DNA of 64,000 nt from PBB1 sp965229345 (GCA_965229345.1 OZ245872.1:1364001-1428000); one strand, 5' to 3'; shown: positions 9,525 to 17,960, counted from the first letter of the stretch. Translations and numbers: made by a program. The notes: a model not told the origin generated them from the sequence alone.

Positions 9525-10205
9525 ATGGACATCGAACACGCCCGCTTCAACATGATCGAGCAACAGATCCGGCCCTGGGACGTGCTCGATGCCGAGGTGC
9601 TGTCGCTGCTGGCGGTGGTCCGCCGCGAAGACTTCCTGCCGCCGGCCGCGCGCGCGATGGCCTTCGTCGACACCGAGGTGGTGCTGCCCACGTCCACCGG
9701 CCCGGCGCAATCGATGCTGGCGCCGAAGGTCGAGGCGCGTCTGCTGCAGGAGCTCGACGTCGGCAAGCACGAGCGGGTTCTCGAGATTGGAGCCGGCTCG
9801 GGCTTCATGGCCGCCTTGCTGGGCCACCGGGCTCAGCAGGTGCTGAGCCTGGAGATCGATGCGGATCTTGCCGCCTTCGCCAGCGCCAACCTGCGCCGCA
9901 GCGGCGCCGCGAATGTCACCGTGCGCCATGCCGATGGGTCGAAGGGCAGCCCCGACGAGGGTCCGTTCGATGTCATCGTGCTGTCCGGCTCGGTGCCGCA
10001 GGTGCCGCAGTTGCTGCTGGATCAATTGAAGCCCGGGGGCCGTCTGGTGGCCATCGTCGGCCAGTTGCCGATCATGCAGGCGGTGCTGTACACGCGCAGC
10101 CTGGCAGGCGGGGGCGATCGCAGCGCGATCGGCAGCGTCGAGCTGTTCGACACCGTGGCGCCGCGGCTGCGTGGTTTCGACGAACCCAGCCGGTTCAACT
10201 TCTGA
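9525..10205 (+). CDS. Protein-L-isoaspartate O-methyltransferase family protein (PimT/Pcm-like)
   Basis: A 226-residue SAM-dependent methyltransferase. Motif I VLEIGAGSGFMAALLG (about 86-101), an acidic motif II SLEIDADLAAFA, and FDVIVLSGSVPQ and LKPGGRLVAIVG further on are the Pcm-like Rossmann motifs. The N-terminus (ARFNMIEQQIRPWDV) is characteristic of the betaproteobacterial Pcm-like subgroup. Classic Pcm repairs isoaspartyl residues, but this branch has an altered N-terminal substrate region, so the true substrate is uncertain. It lies between an RND pump and a TolC-type channel and overlaps the rhodanese gene (TGATG), so it is very likely in the efflux operon. Confidence 0.85.
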   Translation: MDIEHARFNMIEQQIRPWDVLDAEVLSLLAVVRREDFLPPAARAMAFVDTEVVLPTSTGPAQSMLAPKVEARLLQELDVGKHERVLEIGAGSGFMAALLGHRAQQVLSLEIDADLAAFASANLRRSGAANVTVRHADGSKGSPDEGPFDVIVLSGSVPQVPQLLLDQLKPGGRLVAIVGQLPIMQAVLYTRSLAGGGDRSAIGSVELFDTVAPRLRGFDEPSRFNF

Positions 10206-10558
10206 TGCAGCACATCGGTGCGCGCGAATTTGCGGCGCTGCTGGCCGCCGACGGCTCGTCGGCACCTGCGTCGTCACGGCCGCTGTTGCTCGACGTGCGC
10301 GAGCCCTGGGAATTCGAGCTGGCCTCGTTGCGCGCCGACGGCCTCGAGACCGTCAACCTGCCGATGAGCCAGATCGCCCAGCGTGTTGCCGAACTCGACC
10401 CGGCGCGGCCCACGGTCTGCATCTGTCACCACGGCATGCGCAGCGCACAGGTGGCCGCTTTCCTGGAACAGCGCCACGGTTTCGCTTCGGTCACCAACTT
10501 CACCGGTGGCATCGACGCCTGGTCGGTCGAGGTCGATGCCGGTGTACCGCGGTATTGA
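10205..10558 (+). CDS. Single-domain rhodanese-like sulfurtransferase
   Basis: A 117-residue cytosolic rhodanese domain. It has LLLDVREPWEFELAS, the typical DVREpxE motif, and the catalytic loop C74-HHGM-R79 in VCICHHGMRSAQV. C74 would carry the persulfide; the six-residue loop fits sulfur rather than phosphate chemistry. The C-terminus FTGGIDAWS is also standard. Its ATG overlaps the stop of the methyltransferase gene, so translation is coupled. A role in sulfur transfer or thiol-stress defence alongside the efflux pump is inference only. Confidence 0.88.
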   Translation: MQHIGAREFAALLAADGSSAPASSRPLLLDVREPWEFELASLRADGLETVNLPMSQIAQRVAELDPARPTVCICHHGMRSAQVAAFLEQRHGFASVTNFTGGIDAWSVEVDAGVPRY

Positions 10559-10607
10559 GCGCAGCGGCCGAACGCCTGCCGCAGACCGACCTCACCGAGC
10601 CGTCCCG

Positions 10608-11984
10608 ATGTCCAGCCCCTTGATTTCTCGCCGATCCAGCGTGTCTGCACCGAGACCGCAGCGCTGGGCGCCGTGGTTGATGGCCGCGGGGCTGAATCTG
10701 GCTGCGCTGTGTCTTTCGGTCGTTCACGCGCAGAGCCTCGACGAGCTCTACACCGCAGCGCGTGGTTACGACGCCACCTACCTGGCAGCCCGCTCGCTCG
10801 CTGATTCGGCACCCTTCCGCGCGGCACAGGCCGATGCGCTCTTGCGCCCCAGCGTGAACCTGGACGCCAGCGCCAACACCGGCCGCGTCGAGACCGGCTT
10901 TGGCAATGGCTCCTTCAACACCCGCTCGGGTCAGCTGTCGGCGCGTCAGCCGCTGTTCAACCGCAACAGCAGCGTCACGATCGCCCAGGCCGAGCGCGAA
11001 CTGGAAGCCGCTGCCTTGCGCCTGGAGGTGGCCGAGCAGGACCTGATCGTGCGGCTGGCGCAGGCCTACTTCGATGTGCTGGCGGCCCAGGATGCGCTGG
11101 CCACCACGCGCACCAGCAAGGTGGCGATCAATGAGCAGCTGGCGTCGGCGAAGCGCAATTTCGAGGTGGGCACCGCCACCATCACCGACACCCGCGAGGC
11201 GCAGGCCCGCTTCGATCTGGCCACAGCCCAGGAGCTCGCCGCCGACAACGACCTGCGCAACAAGCGCATTACGCTGGATCAGTTGGTCGGCCGCAGCAAT
11301 GTCGAGCCCAAGGGTCTGACGACGCCGGTGTCGCTGCCGCCGATCGCGCCGGCCGATGCGGAAGTCTGGGCTCGCCAGGCAGATGCGCAGCACCCGTCGG
11401 TGCGGCTGGCGCAGTTGTCGCTGGACGTGGCGCGACTCGAGACCAGCAAGGCCCGCTCAGGCCATCTGCCCACGCTGGATGCGGTGGCCAGCGTGGCCAG
11501 CCAGTACAACTCATCCGGCCGCAGTGGCAGCCAGCTGTCGAGTACCGGCACCACCAACACCGGCAGCATCGGCGTGCAGTTCAATTTGCCGCTGTTCACC
11601 GGGCTGTCAGTGCAGAACCGCATCCAGGAAACGCTGGCGCTCGAGGACAAGTCACAGAACGACCTGGAAGCGGCACGCCGTGCGGTGTCGCTGAGCACGC
11701 GGCAAGCCTACTTTGGCGTGCAGTCGCTGCAGGCGCAGGTGCTGGCGCTGGAGGCGGCTGAATCCTCCAGCGCGCTGGCGCTGGAAGCCACCCAGCTCGG
11801 CTACCGCGTCGGCGTGCGGGTCAACATCGATGTGCTGAACGCGCAGACCCAGCTGTACACCACGCGCCGCGATCTGTCGAAAGCCCGCTACGACACCTTG
11901 CTGGGGGGTCTGCGGCTGCGCCAGGCGGCCGGGCAGCTGAAGCCCGAGGACGTGACGGCGGTGAGCCGGTTGCTGACCCGCTGA
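10608..11984 (+). CDS. TolC-family outer-membrane efflux channel
   Basis: A 458-residue outer-membrane factor. A signal peptide is cleaved after SVVHA (about residue 42). Two repeated TolC domains follow with the usual helical heptads: SLDELYTAARGYDATYLAARS at the mature N-terminus, GTATITDTREAQARFD, and the second-repeat counterpart VGVRVNIDVLNAQTQLYTTR. It would form the trimeric exit duct for the adaptor and pump encoded at the start of this operon. The ATG at 10608 was chosen because it gives a proper signal peptide; a longer upstream reading would overlap the rhodanese gene. About 50 bp separate it from the rhodanese stop. Confidence 0.93.
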   Translation: MSSPLISRRSSVSAPRPQRWAPWLMAAGLNLAALCLSVVHAQSLDELYTAARGYDATYLAARSLADSAPFRAAQADALLRPSVNLDASANTGRVETGFGNGSFNTRSGQLSARQPLFNRNSSVTIAQAERELEAAALRLEVAEQDLIVRLAQAYFDVLAAQDALATTRTSKVAINEQLASAKRNFEVGTATITDTREAQARFDLATAQELAADNDLRNKRITLDQLVGRSNVEPKGLTTPVSLPPIAPADAEVWARQADAQHPSVRLAQLSLDVARLETSKARSGHLPTLDAVASVASQYNSSGRSGSQLSSTGTTNTGSIGVQFNLPLFTGLSVQNRIQETLALEDKSQNDLEAARRAVSLSTRQAYFGVQSLQAQVLALEAAESSSALALEATQLGYRVGVRVNIDVLNAQTQLYTTRRDLSKARYDTLLGGLRLRQAAGQLKPEDVTAVSRLLTR

Positions 11985-12003
11985 ACCCTTGGCCGCGGCC
12001 GGC

Positions 12004-12918
12004 TCAGCGGCGCATCAAGGTGCTCTTGCCGAACAGGCTCTCGATCAGGTCTACCGCCACCTCGGCGGTCTGGTTGCGCACATCGAGTGCGGGGTTGAGC
12101 TCCATCACGTCAAGGCTCGCCAGCCGGCCGGTGTCGGCGATCATTTCCATGCACAGCTGCGCTTCGCGGTAGGTCGGCCCCCCTGGCACGGTGGTGCCGA
12201 CGCCGGGTGCAATCGGCGGGTCGAGGAAATCGACGTCGAAGCTCACGTGCAGGTGGGTGTTCACGTCCAGTGTGGCCAGGGCCAGTTCCATCGCGTGCCG
12301 CATGCCCATCTCGTCGATGAAGCGCATGTCGAACACATCGAGTTCCTGCTCGTGCACGAAGCGCTTCTCGCCGGCATCGACACTGCGTATGCCGATCTGC
12401 CGCACCCACTTCGGGTTGATGGCCGGCACCTGACCGCCGATCTCGATCAGCTCCTGCGGGCCATGACCACACAGGCACGCGACCGGCATGCCATGCAGGT
12501 TGCCGCTGGGCGTCAGCATCTGGGTGTTGAAGTCCGCGTGCGCGTCGAGCCACAGCACGCGCAGCCGCTTGCCGACATCGCGGCAGTGGCGCGCCACCGC
12601 GCTGATCGAACCGATGCCCAGACAGTGGTCGCCACCCAGCAGCACCGGCATGCGGTTGAGCTTGAGCTCGGCATAGACCGCGTCGTGCACCAGGCGATTC
12701 CAGGCGATCACCTCGGGCAGGTGCCGGTAGCCGTCGGCCGCGGGCAGCCAGGGGTTGGTGGGGCCGCTGAGGTTGCCGCGGTCGAGCACTTCCAGTCCGT
12801 GGCCTTGCAGCGCCGGCACGATGTTGGCAACCCTCAAAGCTTCGGGCCCCATGCTGGCGCCACGTTGGCCGGCACCGATGTCGGTGGGCGCGCCGATCAG
12901 GCTCAGGTGCGGGTTCAT
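12004..12918 (-). CDS. rocF: Arginase
   Basis: A 304-residue ureohydrolase converting arginine to ornithine and urea with a binuclear manganese centre. All ligand motifs are present: GGDHCLGIGS (H98), WLDAHADF (D125, H127, D129) and SFDVDFLDP (D228, D230). NTQMLTPSGNLHGMP after the second motif, and the short length, favour arginase over agmatinase. The ATG at 12918 begins the usual MNPHLSLIGAP strand; a longer reading would intrude into the neighbouring gene. It starts 19 bp after the stop of the LOG-family gene, so the two probably share a transcript. It converges with the TolC-type gene; a short palindrome lies between them but no clear terminator. Confidence 0.93.
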   Translation of the reverse strand: MNPHLSLIGAPTDIGAGQRGASMGPEALRVANIVPALQGHGLEVLDRGNLSGPTNPWLPAADGYRHLPEVIAWNRLVHDAVYAELKLNRMPVLLGGDHCLGIGSISAVARHCRDVGKRLRVLWLDAHADFNTQMLTPSGNLHGMPVACLCGHGPQELIEIGGQVPAINPKWVRQIGIRSVDAGEKRFVHEQELDVFDMRFIDEMGMRHAMELALATLDVNTHLHVSFDVDFLDPPIAPGVGTTVPGGPTYREAQLCMEMIADTGRLASLDVMELNPALDVRNQTAEVAVDLIESLFGKSTLMRR

Positions 12919-12937
12919 GGGCAGACGGCTGGTGGCG

Positions 12938-13840
12938 TCAGATGTCGACCGCGAACTCGCCGGTCTGTGTCGGCGGTGCATCGAAGCCGTATTCGGCCTC
13001 GAGCACGGCCCACGCCTCCTCGGCGGTTTCGACGTAGCGGAACAGGTGCACGTCGCCCGGCGAGATCATGCCGGTCTCGATCAGCACGTCGAAGTTGATC
13101 AGCCGCGACCAGAACTCGCGCCCGAACAGCAGGATGGGCCGCTTGCGGCACTTCCCGGTCTGCACCAGCGTCATCGTCTCGAACAATTCGTCGAGGGTGC
13201 CGAAGCCACCGGGGAAGCACACCAGCGCGATGCTGCGCATCAGGAAATGCATCTTGCGCAGCGCGAAGTAGTGGAACTGGAAGCACAGCTCGGGCGTGAT
13301 GTAGGGGTTCGGCTCCTGTTCGTGCGGCAGCACGATGTTCAGGCCGATGCTCTTGCCGCCGACCTCGAAGGCCCCGCGATTGCCCGCTTCCATGATGCCC
13401 GGGCCGCCGCCGGTGACCACGTACACCGGCGTGTCCATGTCGGCGGTGCGCTGCGTGACCAGGGCGGCAAAGCGCCGTGCCTCGTCGTAGTAGCGCGACA
13501 TCGACACGCGTGTTTCGGCGGTGCGGATGGCGCTGGCATCGTCGCGGGAGCGGGCTTGCGCCAGATCGGCCGCAGCGGCCTCGGGCGACAGGATGCGGGC
13601 GCTGCCGAAGATCACGATCGTCGACTCGATGCCGGCTTCCTTCTGTACCAGTTCCGGCTTCAGCAGTTCGAGCTGCATGCGCACCGGCCGCAGCTCTTCG
13701 CGCAGCAGGAAGTCGTTGTCGGTGAAGGCGAGTCGGTAGGCGCTTTCCGGCCCACCGTACAGCGAAGGAGGCGCGGCGACGTTGGCGTCCTCCTGGGCCG
13801 TGGGGAAATTGCGTGCAGTGAGTTCGGTGCGTTTGTCCAT
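12938..13840 (-). CDS. LOG-family protein (TIGR00730 type, nucleotide 5'-monophosphate phosphoribohydrolase-like)
   Basis: A 300-residue Rossmann-fold protein with both signature motifs of the lysine-decarboxylase-like LOG family: GGGPGIMEAGNRGA (144-157) and PGGFGTLDELFE (210-221). Relatives release the base from cytokinin riboside or purine monophosphates. The N-terminal extension of about 70 residues and the overall size match the larger bacterial subgroup whose physiological substrate is less clear. It lies directly upstream of arginase on the same strand, with no obvious pathway link. The start is the only ATG giving the full conserved N-terminus. Confidence 0.85.
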   Translation of the reverse strand: MDKRTELTARNFPTAQEDANVAAPPSLYGGPESAYRLAFTDNDFLLREELRPVRMQLELLKPELVQKEAGIESTIVIFGSARILSPEAAAADLAQARSRDDASAIRTAETRVSMSRYYDEARRFAALVTQRTADMDTPVYVVTGGGPGIMEAGNRGAFEVGGKSIGLNIVLPHEQEPNPYITPELCFQFHYFALRKMHFLMRSIALVCFPGGFGTLDELFETMTLVQTGKCRKRPILLFGREFWSRLINFDVLIETGMISPGDVHLFRYVETAEEAWAVLEAEYGFDAPPTQTGEFAVDI

Positions 13841-13875
13841 GCGGTCAGCTTAGCGTGTCGGTGGCTGGAGGGGTG

Positions 13876-14646
13876 TCAGCGGTGCAGCGACGCGCACACC
13901 GGACAGTGGGGATCGCGGGCGAGCCGGATCTCGGACCATTGCATCTGGCGCGCTTCGAGCATCTGCAGTCGGCCGGCCAGTGACGTTCCGACCCCGGCCA
14001 GCAGCTTCAAGGCTTCAGCCGCCTGAACGCTGCCGATGATGCCCACCAGGGGCGCGAAGACGCCCATCGTCGCGCAGCGGGCTTCCTCGAAGCTCGCTGT
14101 GGGCGGAAAGACGCAGGCATAGCAGGGACAGGAGGCATCGCGTTGATCGCGTCGATCGGTGACGTAGACGGACACCTGCCCGTCGAAGCCGATCGCCGCA
14201 CCCGACACCAGTGGCCGGGCGTGTCGGACGCAGGCGGCGTTCACCGCCTGCCGGGTCGCAAAGTTGTCGCAGCAATCGATCACCAGATCCACCTCGGCGA
14301 CCAAATCATTCAGCCGCGCCGCACCCGCCCGTTCACGCAGACCGACCACCTGCACGTCCGGGTTGATGGCCTGCACCGTGGCCGCCGCGGAGTCGACCTT
14401 GGCCTGGCCCAGGCGTGCCACCGTGTGCGCGATCTGGCGTTGCAGGTTGGTCAACTCGACCGTGTCATCGTCGACGATGGTCAGCCGCCCGACACCGGCG
14501 GTGCCCAGGTACATCGCCACCGGCGATCCCAGGCCGCCCGCACCGATCACCAGGACATGCGAGGCCAGCAGGCGTTGCTGCCCCTCGATGCCGATCTCGT
14601 CGAGCAGGATGTGGCGCGAGTAGCGCAGCAGTTGGTCGTCGTTCAT
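13876..14646 (-). CDS. moeB: MoeB/ThiF/HesA-family adenylyltransferase (E1-like)
   Basis: A 256-residue E1-like enzyme that adenylates the C-terminal glycine of a ubiquitin-fold sulfur carrier (MoaD or ThiS). It has the ATP-binding GAGGLGS (35-41), D59-D60 after the second strand, NLQRQ (67-71), Cys191 in the crossover loop RCATMGV, and two zinc-binding pairs, C175/C178 and C248/C251. The start at 14646 begins MNDDQLLRYSRHILL, the conserved family N-terminus. Whether it serves molybdopterin or thiamine synthesis cannot be decided, as neither carrier gene is nearby. A strong hairpin terminator ends 18 bp upstream of its start, so it needs its own promoter or read-through from ctpA. Confidence 0.9.
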   Translation of the reverse strand: MNDDQLLRYSRHILLDEIGIEGQQRLLASHVLVIGAGGLGSPVAMYLGTAGVGRLTIVDDDTVELTNLQRQIAHTVARLGQAKVDSAAATVQAINPDVQVVGLRERAGAARLNDLVAEVDLVIDCCDNFATRQAVNAACVRHARPLVSGAAIGFDGQVSVYVTDRRDQRDASCPCYACVFPPTASFEEARCATMGVFAPLVGIIGSVQAAEALKLLAGVGTSLAGRLQMLEARQMQWSEIRLARDPHCPVCASLHR

Positions 14647-14664
14647 CGTCGGGATGGCGGCACG

Positions 14665-14689
14665 AAAAAACGCCCGCATGCAGCGGGCG
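14665..14689 (-). terminator. Rho-independent terminator after ctpA
   Basis: On the minus strand, a 7-bp perfect GC stem (CGCCCGC/GCGGGCG, 14671-14689) with a 5-base loop is followed by six T residues (14665-14670). It lies 56 bp beyond the ctpA stop and only 18 bp before the moeB start codon. Confidence 0.85.
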
Positions 14690-14745
14690 TTGGCAGGGCA
14701 GGGGTGTGGCGCGCTATCACCTGCTGCCCCGTACCCTGAGGCGCA

Positions 14746-16188
14746 TCAGTTCGAATCGGAGTCGGTCTTGCGCTCGGTCATCGATTTGCTCACCAGCACC
14801 GGCTTGCCCTTCAGCCGGTTGATGGCCTGCGTGAGCTGGAAGTCGTCTTCACTGCCGAACTCGGCCGGTGGCTTGATCGGGGCAGCGGCCTTCTTGGCGC
14901 TTTCTTCTTCCAGCTTCTTGCGAGCAATCTCGCGGGCCTTCTCACGCGCTTCGTCCTTGACTTCGGCGCCCTGGCCGCTTTGCAGGTGCTTTTCCAGATC
15001 CGCTTCGCGTGGACGCAGGGCCGAGAACAGGTTGCCCTCGGCGGTTTCGTCGATCATTACGTCGGGCACGATGCCCTTGGCCTGGATCGACTTGCCGCTT
15101 GGCGTGTAGTAACGCGCGGTGGTGATCTTCAACGCGGTGTCCGGAGACAGCTGACGCACGGTTTGCACCGAGCCCTTGCCGAAGGTCTGCGCACCCATCA
15201 CCGTGGCGCGCTTGTTGTCTTGCAAGGCGCCGGCGACGATTTCACTGGCCGATGCCGATCCTTCGTTGACCAGCACCACCAGGGGCACCGATTTCAGCGC
15301 CTCCGGCAGGCGCCGCAACGGATCGGTGCCGCCGCGCCGCAGGTAGTACTCCGGCCCGGCCTTGAAGATCGACTTCGATTCAGGGATCTGCCCGTTGGTC
15401 GTGACGACCGTGGCATCTGCCGGCAGGAAGGCCGATGAGATGGCCACCGATGCCTCGAGCAGACCGCCAGGGTCGTTGCGCAGGTCCAGCACGATGCCCT
15501 TGAGGTTCGGGTCCTGCTTGTAAAGCTCCTCGAGCTTGCGGGCGAAGTCCTCGACCGTGCGGTCCTGGAACTGGCTGACACGCAGCCAGGCGTAACCCGG
15601 CTCGACCAGCTTGGCGCGTACGCTGACGGTGCGGATTTCCTCACGCACGATGGTGACGGGGAAGGTGCGGTCCTCGGACTTGCGGAACAAGGTCAGCACG
15701 ACCTTCGTGCCCGGCTCGCCGCGCATGCGCTTGACCGCCTGCTCCAGCGTCAAGCCCTTGACGACGGTGTCGTCGATCTTGGTGATCAGATCGCCGCTCT
15801 TCAGTCCGCCGCGGTAGGCCGGAGATCCTTCGATCGGGGTGACCACCTTGACCAGGCCGTCTTCCATGCCGATTTCGATGCCAACGCCGACAAAACGCCC
15901 GGTTGTGCCTTCGCGGAATTCCTTCCACGATTTCTTGTCGAAATACTGCGAATGCGGGTCGAGCCCCGCCACCATGCCGCCGATGGCGTCGGTGATCAGT
16001 TTCTTCTCGTCGACGGGCTCGACGTAATCGCTCTTGACCATGCCGAACACCGCCGCGAGCTGCTGCAATTCGTCCAGGGGCAATGAGCTGACTGAATTGC
16101 GGGCGGTCGCCTGCAGCTGCATCGTGACCAGCGCGCCGGCCACTGCGCCCAGCGCAATCCACCCTGAAATCTTGAGCTTCGTACCCAT
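14746..16188 (-). CDS. ctpA: Carboxyl-terminal processing protease, S41 family
   Basis: A 480-residue periplasmic serine protease anchored by an N-terminal helix (about 8-24). After a short helical region comes a PDZ domain (about 95-180, with FVGVGIEIGMEDG and SGDLITKIDD). The S41 catalytic domain follows with DLRNDPGGLLEASV, the nucleophile region VNEGSASASEIVAGAL and the catalytic lysine in FGKGSVQT. The C-terminal tail is charged and helical. The ATG at 16188 has AGAGGG seven bases upstream and gives the usual MGTKLKISG start. An alternative ATG at 16215 also has a Shine-Dalgarno-like GAGGA and would add nine residues. The protein probably trims periplasmic or outer-membrane proteins; no partner adaptor is visible. 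Confidence 0.93.
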   Translation of the reverse strand: MGTKLKISGWIALGAVAGALVTMQLQATARNSVSSLPLDELQQLAAVFGMVKSDYVEPVDEKKLITDAIGGMVAGLDPHSQYFDKKSWKEFREGTTGRFVGVGIEIGMEDGLVKVVTPIEGSPAYRGGLKSGDLITKIDDTVVKGLTLEQAVKRMRGEPGTKVVLTLFRKSEDRTFPVTIVREEIRTVSVRAKLVEPGYAWLRVSQFQDRTVEDFARKLEELYKQDPNLKGIVLDLRNDPGGLLEASVAISSAFLPADATVVTTNGQIPESKSIFKAGPEYYLRRGGTDPLRRLPEALKSVPLVVLVNEGSASASEIVAGALQDNKRATVMGAQTFGKGSVQTVRQLSPDTALKITTARYYTPSGKSIQAKGIVPDVMIDETAEGNLFSALRPREADLEKHLQSGQGAEVKDEAREKAREIARKKLEEESAKKAAAPIKPPAEFGSEDDFQLTQAINRLKGKPVLVSKSMTERKTDSDSN

Positions 16189-16431
16189 GTCCGACCCTCT
16201 AACTGGCTTGTGCATTCGTTCCTCATCTCAGTATAGAACCCAGTGGTAGATGGATGCTGCATGGGCGTGCTTAGTTTCAGATGAGGACGCCATGGACCCA
16301 AAGAAATCTGCAGTCACTGTCAAGTTTGCCGGGGCATCGCCGATACCGAGATGACCTTTCCGGGTTTCTGGCGATGTCCCTGTGGCGCCGACCCGCATGG
16401 TCATCGATCGACGACGAGGCCGTGTCCATTC

Positions 16432-16830
16432 ATGTTCAGCATATTCAGGATTCCCAGATCCGAGCGGGCGACGCTGACCCTGGTGGACAGCTCGCCTGCC
16501 ACGCCAATTGACGGCGCACCGACCCCGCCTGCCGGGCTGCGGCGCACCTTGCCCAGCGAGCAGGACCGCGCGCTGTCATCGGAGGCGCGGCAGTGGTTAC
16601 GGCGTTTGCCCGGGCGGGAACGCCCGCTGGCGCTGTGCTCGATGTATCCGCGCTTGGCCAACCGGCTGGCGGCAGCCTGGGAGGATCCCGTGCAGACCGA
16701 GGCGGTCTTCGACGAGCTGATGATCGACCGCCGCGGTGGTCGACTCGGTTTTGCGCCACTGGTGGCTGGCGAGCTGATGCGCTTGCATCGGTTGCACGAA
16801 AAGCGCCTGGAATCGAACGAAGGCGCTTGA
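16432..16830 (+). CDS. Hypothetical protein
   Basis: A 132-residue soluble protein that I do not recognise. A disordered Pro/Ala-rich N-terminus is followed by an Arg-rich helical region containing RQWLRRLPGRERPLALCSM and YPRLANRLAAAW, and a C-terminal helix LMRLHRLHEKRLE. There is no signal peptide or membrane segment. Coding is supported by high third-position GC and by the small gene that follows 111 bp later on the same strand. It is divergent from ctpA. The ATG at 16432 is chosen over upstream starts that would add a compositionally odd Cys/His-containing segment; the ribosome binding site is weak. Confidence 0.55.
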   Translation: MFSIFRIPRSERATLTLVDSSPATPIDGAPTPPAGLRRTLPSEQDRALSSEARQWLRRLPGRERPLALCSMYPRLANRLAAAWEDPVQTEAVFDELMIDRRGGRLGFAPLVAGELMRLHRLHEKRLESNEGA

Positions 16831-16941
16831 CATCGGCTCGGAGACGAGCCGTGCTGCGCCACTGCAGTGATGCCAGCCAGCGACGCTGTGATTCACGGCT
16901 GAATGTTCGCGCCGCCTGAAGATTCGGCAAGAATCATCTAC

Positions 16942-17148
16942 ATGAGCCCCCACCCCTACAAGCCAAGCCCTCCCGCCGCAGAGCGACGCTCAGGATTGGA
17001 TCGGCGTGTGCGCGATGTGGCGATACCGAAGGGCCATGATCGGCGCCGAGGCGTGGAGCCACGCAAGCCGGAAGTGCAGGAGATATCGCCCAGCGATTCG
17101 CTGTGGGCGAGTTTCGACGTCGAGCCCCCTGCCGCAGACAGCAAGTAA
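16942..17148 (+). CDS. Small basic hypothetical protein with RRSG-DRR motifs
   Basis: A 68-residue, strongly charged, probably disordered protein of unknown function. It contains two related arginine clusters, ERRSGLDRRVRD (about 14-25) and HDRRRGVEPRKPE (about 31-43), followed by an acidic SPSDSLWASFDVE segment. Paired short blocks like these suggest a binding peptide, for nucleic acid or an acidic protein surface, rather than an enzyme. The ATG at 16942 follows a stretch with no strong ribosome binding site. It may be co-transcribed with the hypothetical gene upstream. Confidence 0.5.
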   Translation: MSPHPYKPSPPAAERRSGLDRRVRDVAIPKGHDRRRGVEPRKPEVQEISPSDSLWASFDVEPPAADSK

Positions 17149-17210
17149 TCCGGCACAAGATTTTGCTGACGGCCTGCCAGGCTGATCGCCTCGAAGCCGG
17201 CCGATCGGGT

Positions 17211-17780
17211 TCAGCTCATGCCGAGGTGCTCGATCAAGATCGCCGCGCCGATGCCAGCGAGCAAGAGGCCGCCGCAGATCTCCGCCCACTTTCCCGCCAC
17301 CGTGCCGAGCACGCGCCCCACCATCACGCCAGCGGTCACGGCCACGAAGGTCGTGAAGCCGATCGCTGCGGCCACAGGCAGCACGTTGACGTCGATGAAT
17401 GCCAGCCCGACACCCACCGCCATCGCGTCGATGCTGGTGGCGAATCCCGTCAGCGCGAGGAGCCAGAACGGGTGTCGGCTGAGCCGTTCACCGATCTGCA
17501 CCGTGGGCGCCGTGAGCCCTTTGTAGATCATGCGCACCCCGAGCCCCACCATCACGCCGAAGGCAATCCAGTGGTCCGAGGCCTTGACGTAGTTGGCAGC
17601 GGTGAGACCCAGCGCCCAGCCGATGACGGGTGTGATGGCTTCGATGACGCCGAAGATCGCGCCAGTTCGCAGCGCTTCACTCCAGCGAGGCTTTTGCAGC
17701 GCGGTGCCTTTGCCGACGGCAGCGGCGAATGCGTCGGTGGACATGGCCAGCGACAGCAGAACGATGGAGAGGAAACTCAT
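17211..17780 (-). CDS. mntP: Manganese efflux pump MntP
   Basis: A 189-residue inner-membrane exporter of Mn(II), with six predicted helices in two inverted repeats of three. Each repeat carries the expected charged-helix signature: STDAFAAAVGKG with D16, and TSIDAMAVGVG with D118, residues known in the family to be needed for transport. The length equals the family norm. The long leader holds a yybP-ykoY manganese riboswitch, the usual control element for this gene, so expression should rise with intracellular manganese. It converges with the small hypothetical gene, 62 bp away. Confidence 0.95.
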   Translation of the reverse strand: MSFLSIVLLSLAMSTDAFAAAVGKGTALQKPRWSEALRTGAIFGVIEAITPVIGWALGLTAANYVKASDHWIAFGVMVGLGVRMIYKGLTAPTVQIGERLSRHPFWLLALTGFATSIDAMAVGVGLAFIDVNVLPVAAAIGFTTFVAVTAGVMVGRVLGTVAGKWAEICGGLLLAGIGAAILIEHLGMS

Positions 17781-17849
17781 GAGGGGAGTGCATTTCTGGC
17801 CGGGCGAGCACTACGGCACATCGGCACTGTCCGGCTTACGTCGTGCTGA

Positions 17850-17960
17850 CGCGCCGATGGTCTCGCCAACCAGAATGGTTGCCTGCACCACGACCTGCGA
17901 GACAGGCCGAGTATGTTGACGCAGGCGCTTTCAGCTGAAAGCCGGCTACTCCCCAAAGGA
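17850..17960 (-). promoter_or_regulatory. yybP-ykoY manganese riboswitch in the mntP leader
   Basis: On the minus strand the leader contains the two conserved metal-binding loops of the yybP-ykoY aptamer. TTTGGGGAGTAGCC begins near 17957 (core GGGGAGTAG at 17946-17954), followed by CGTCAACATACTCG; the second loop, GGCGAGACC, is at 17859-17867. Between them lie two stem regions, including CTTTCAGCTGAAAG. In this class Mn(II) bridges the two loops. Immediately downstream, ATCGGC and GCCGAT can pair in the expression platform before the mntP start at 17780. The exact helix boundaries were read by eye. Confidence 0.88.

Noticed and set aside
11985..12003. A terminator between the TolC-type gene and arginase
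   Set aside because: Only a short GGCCGCGGCC palindrome without a T run is present, too weak to call.
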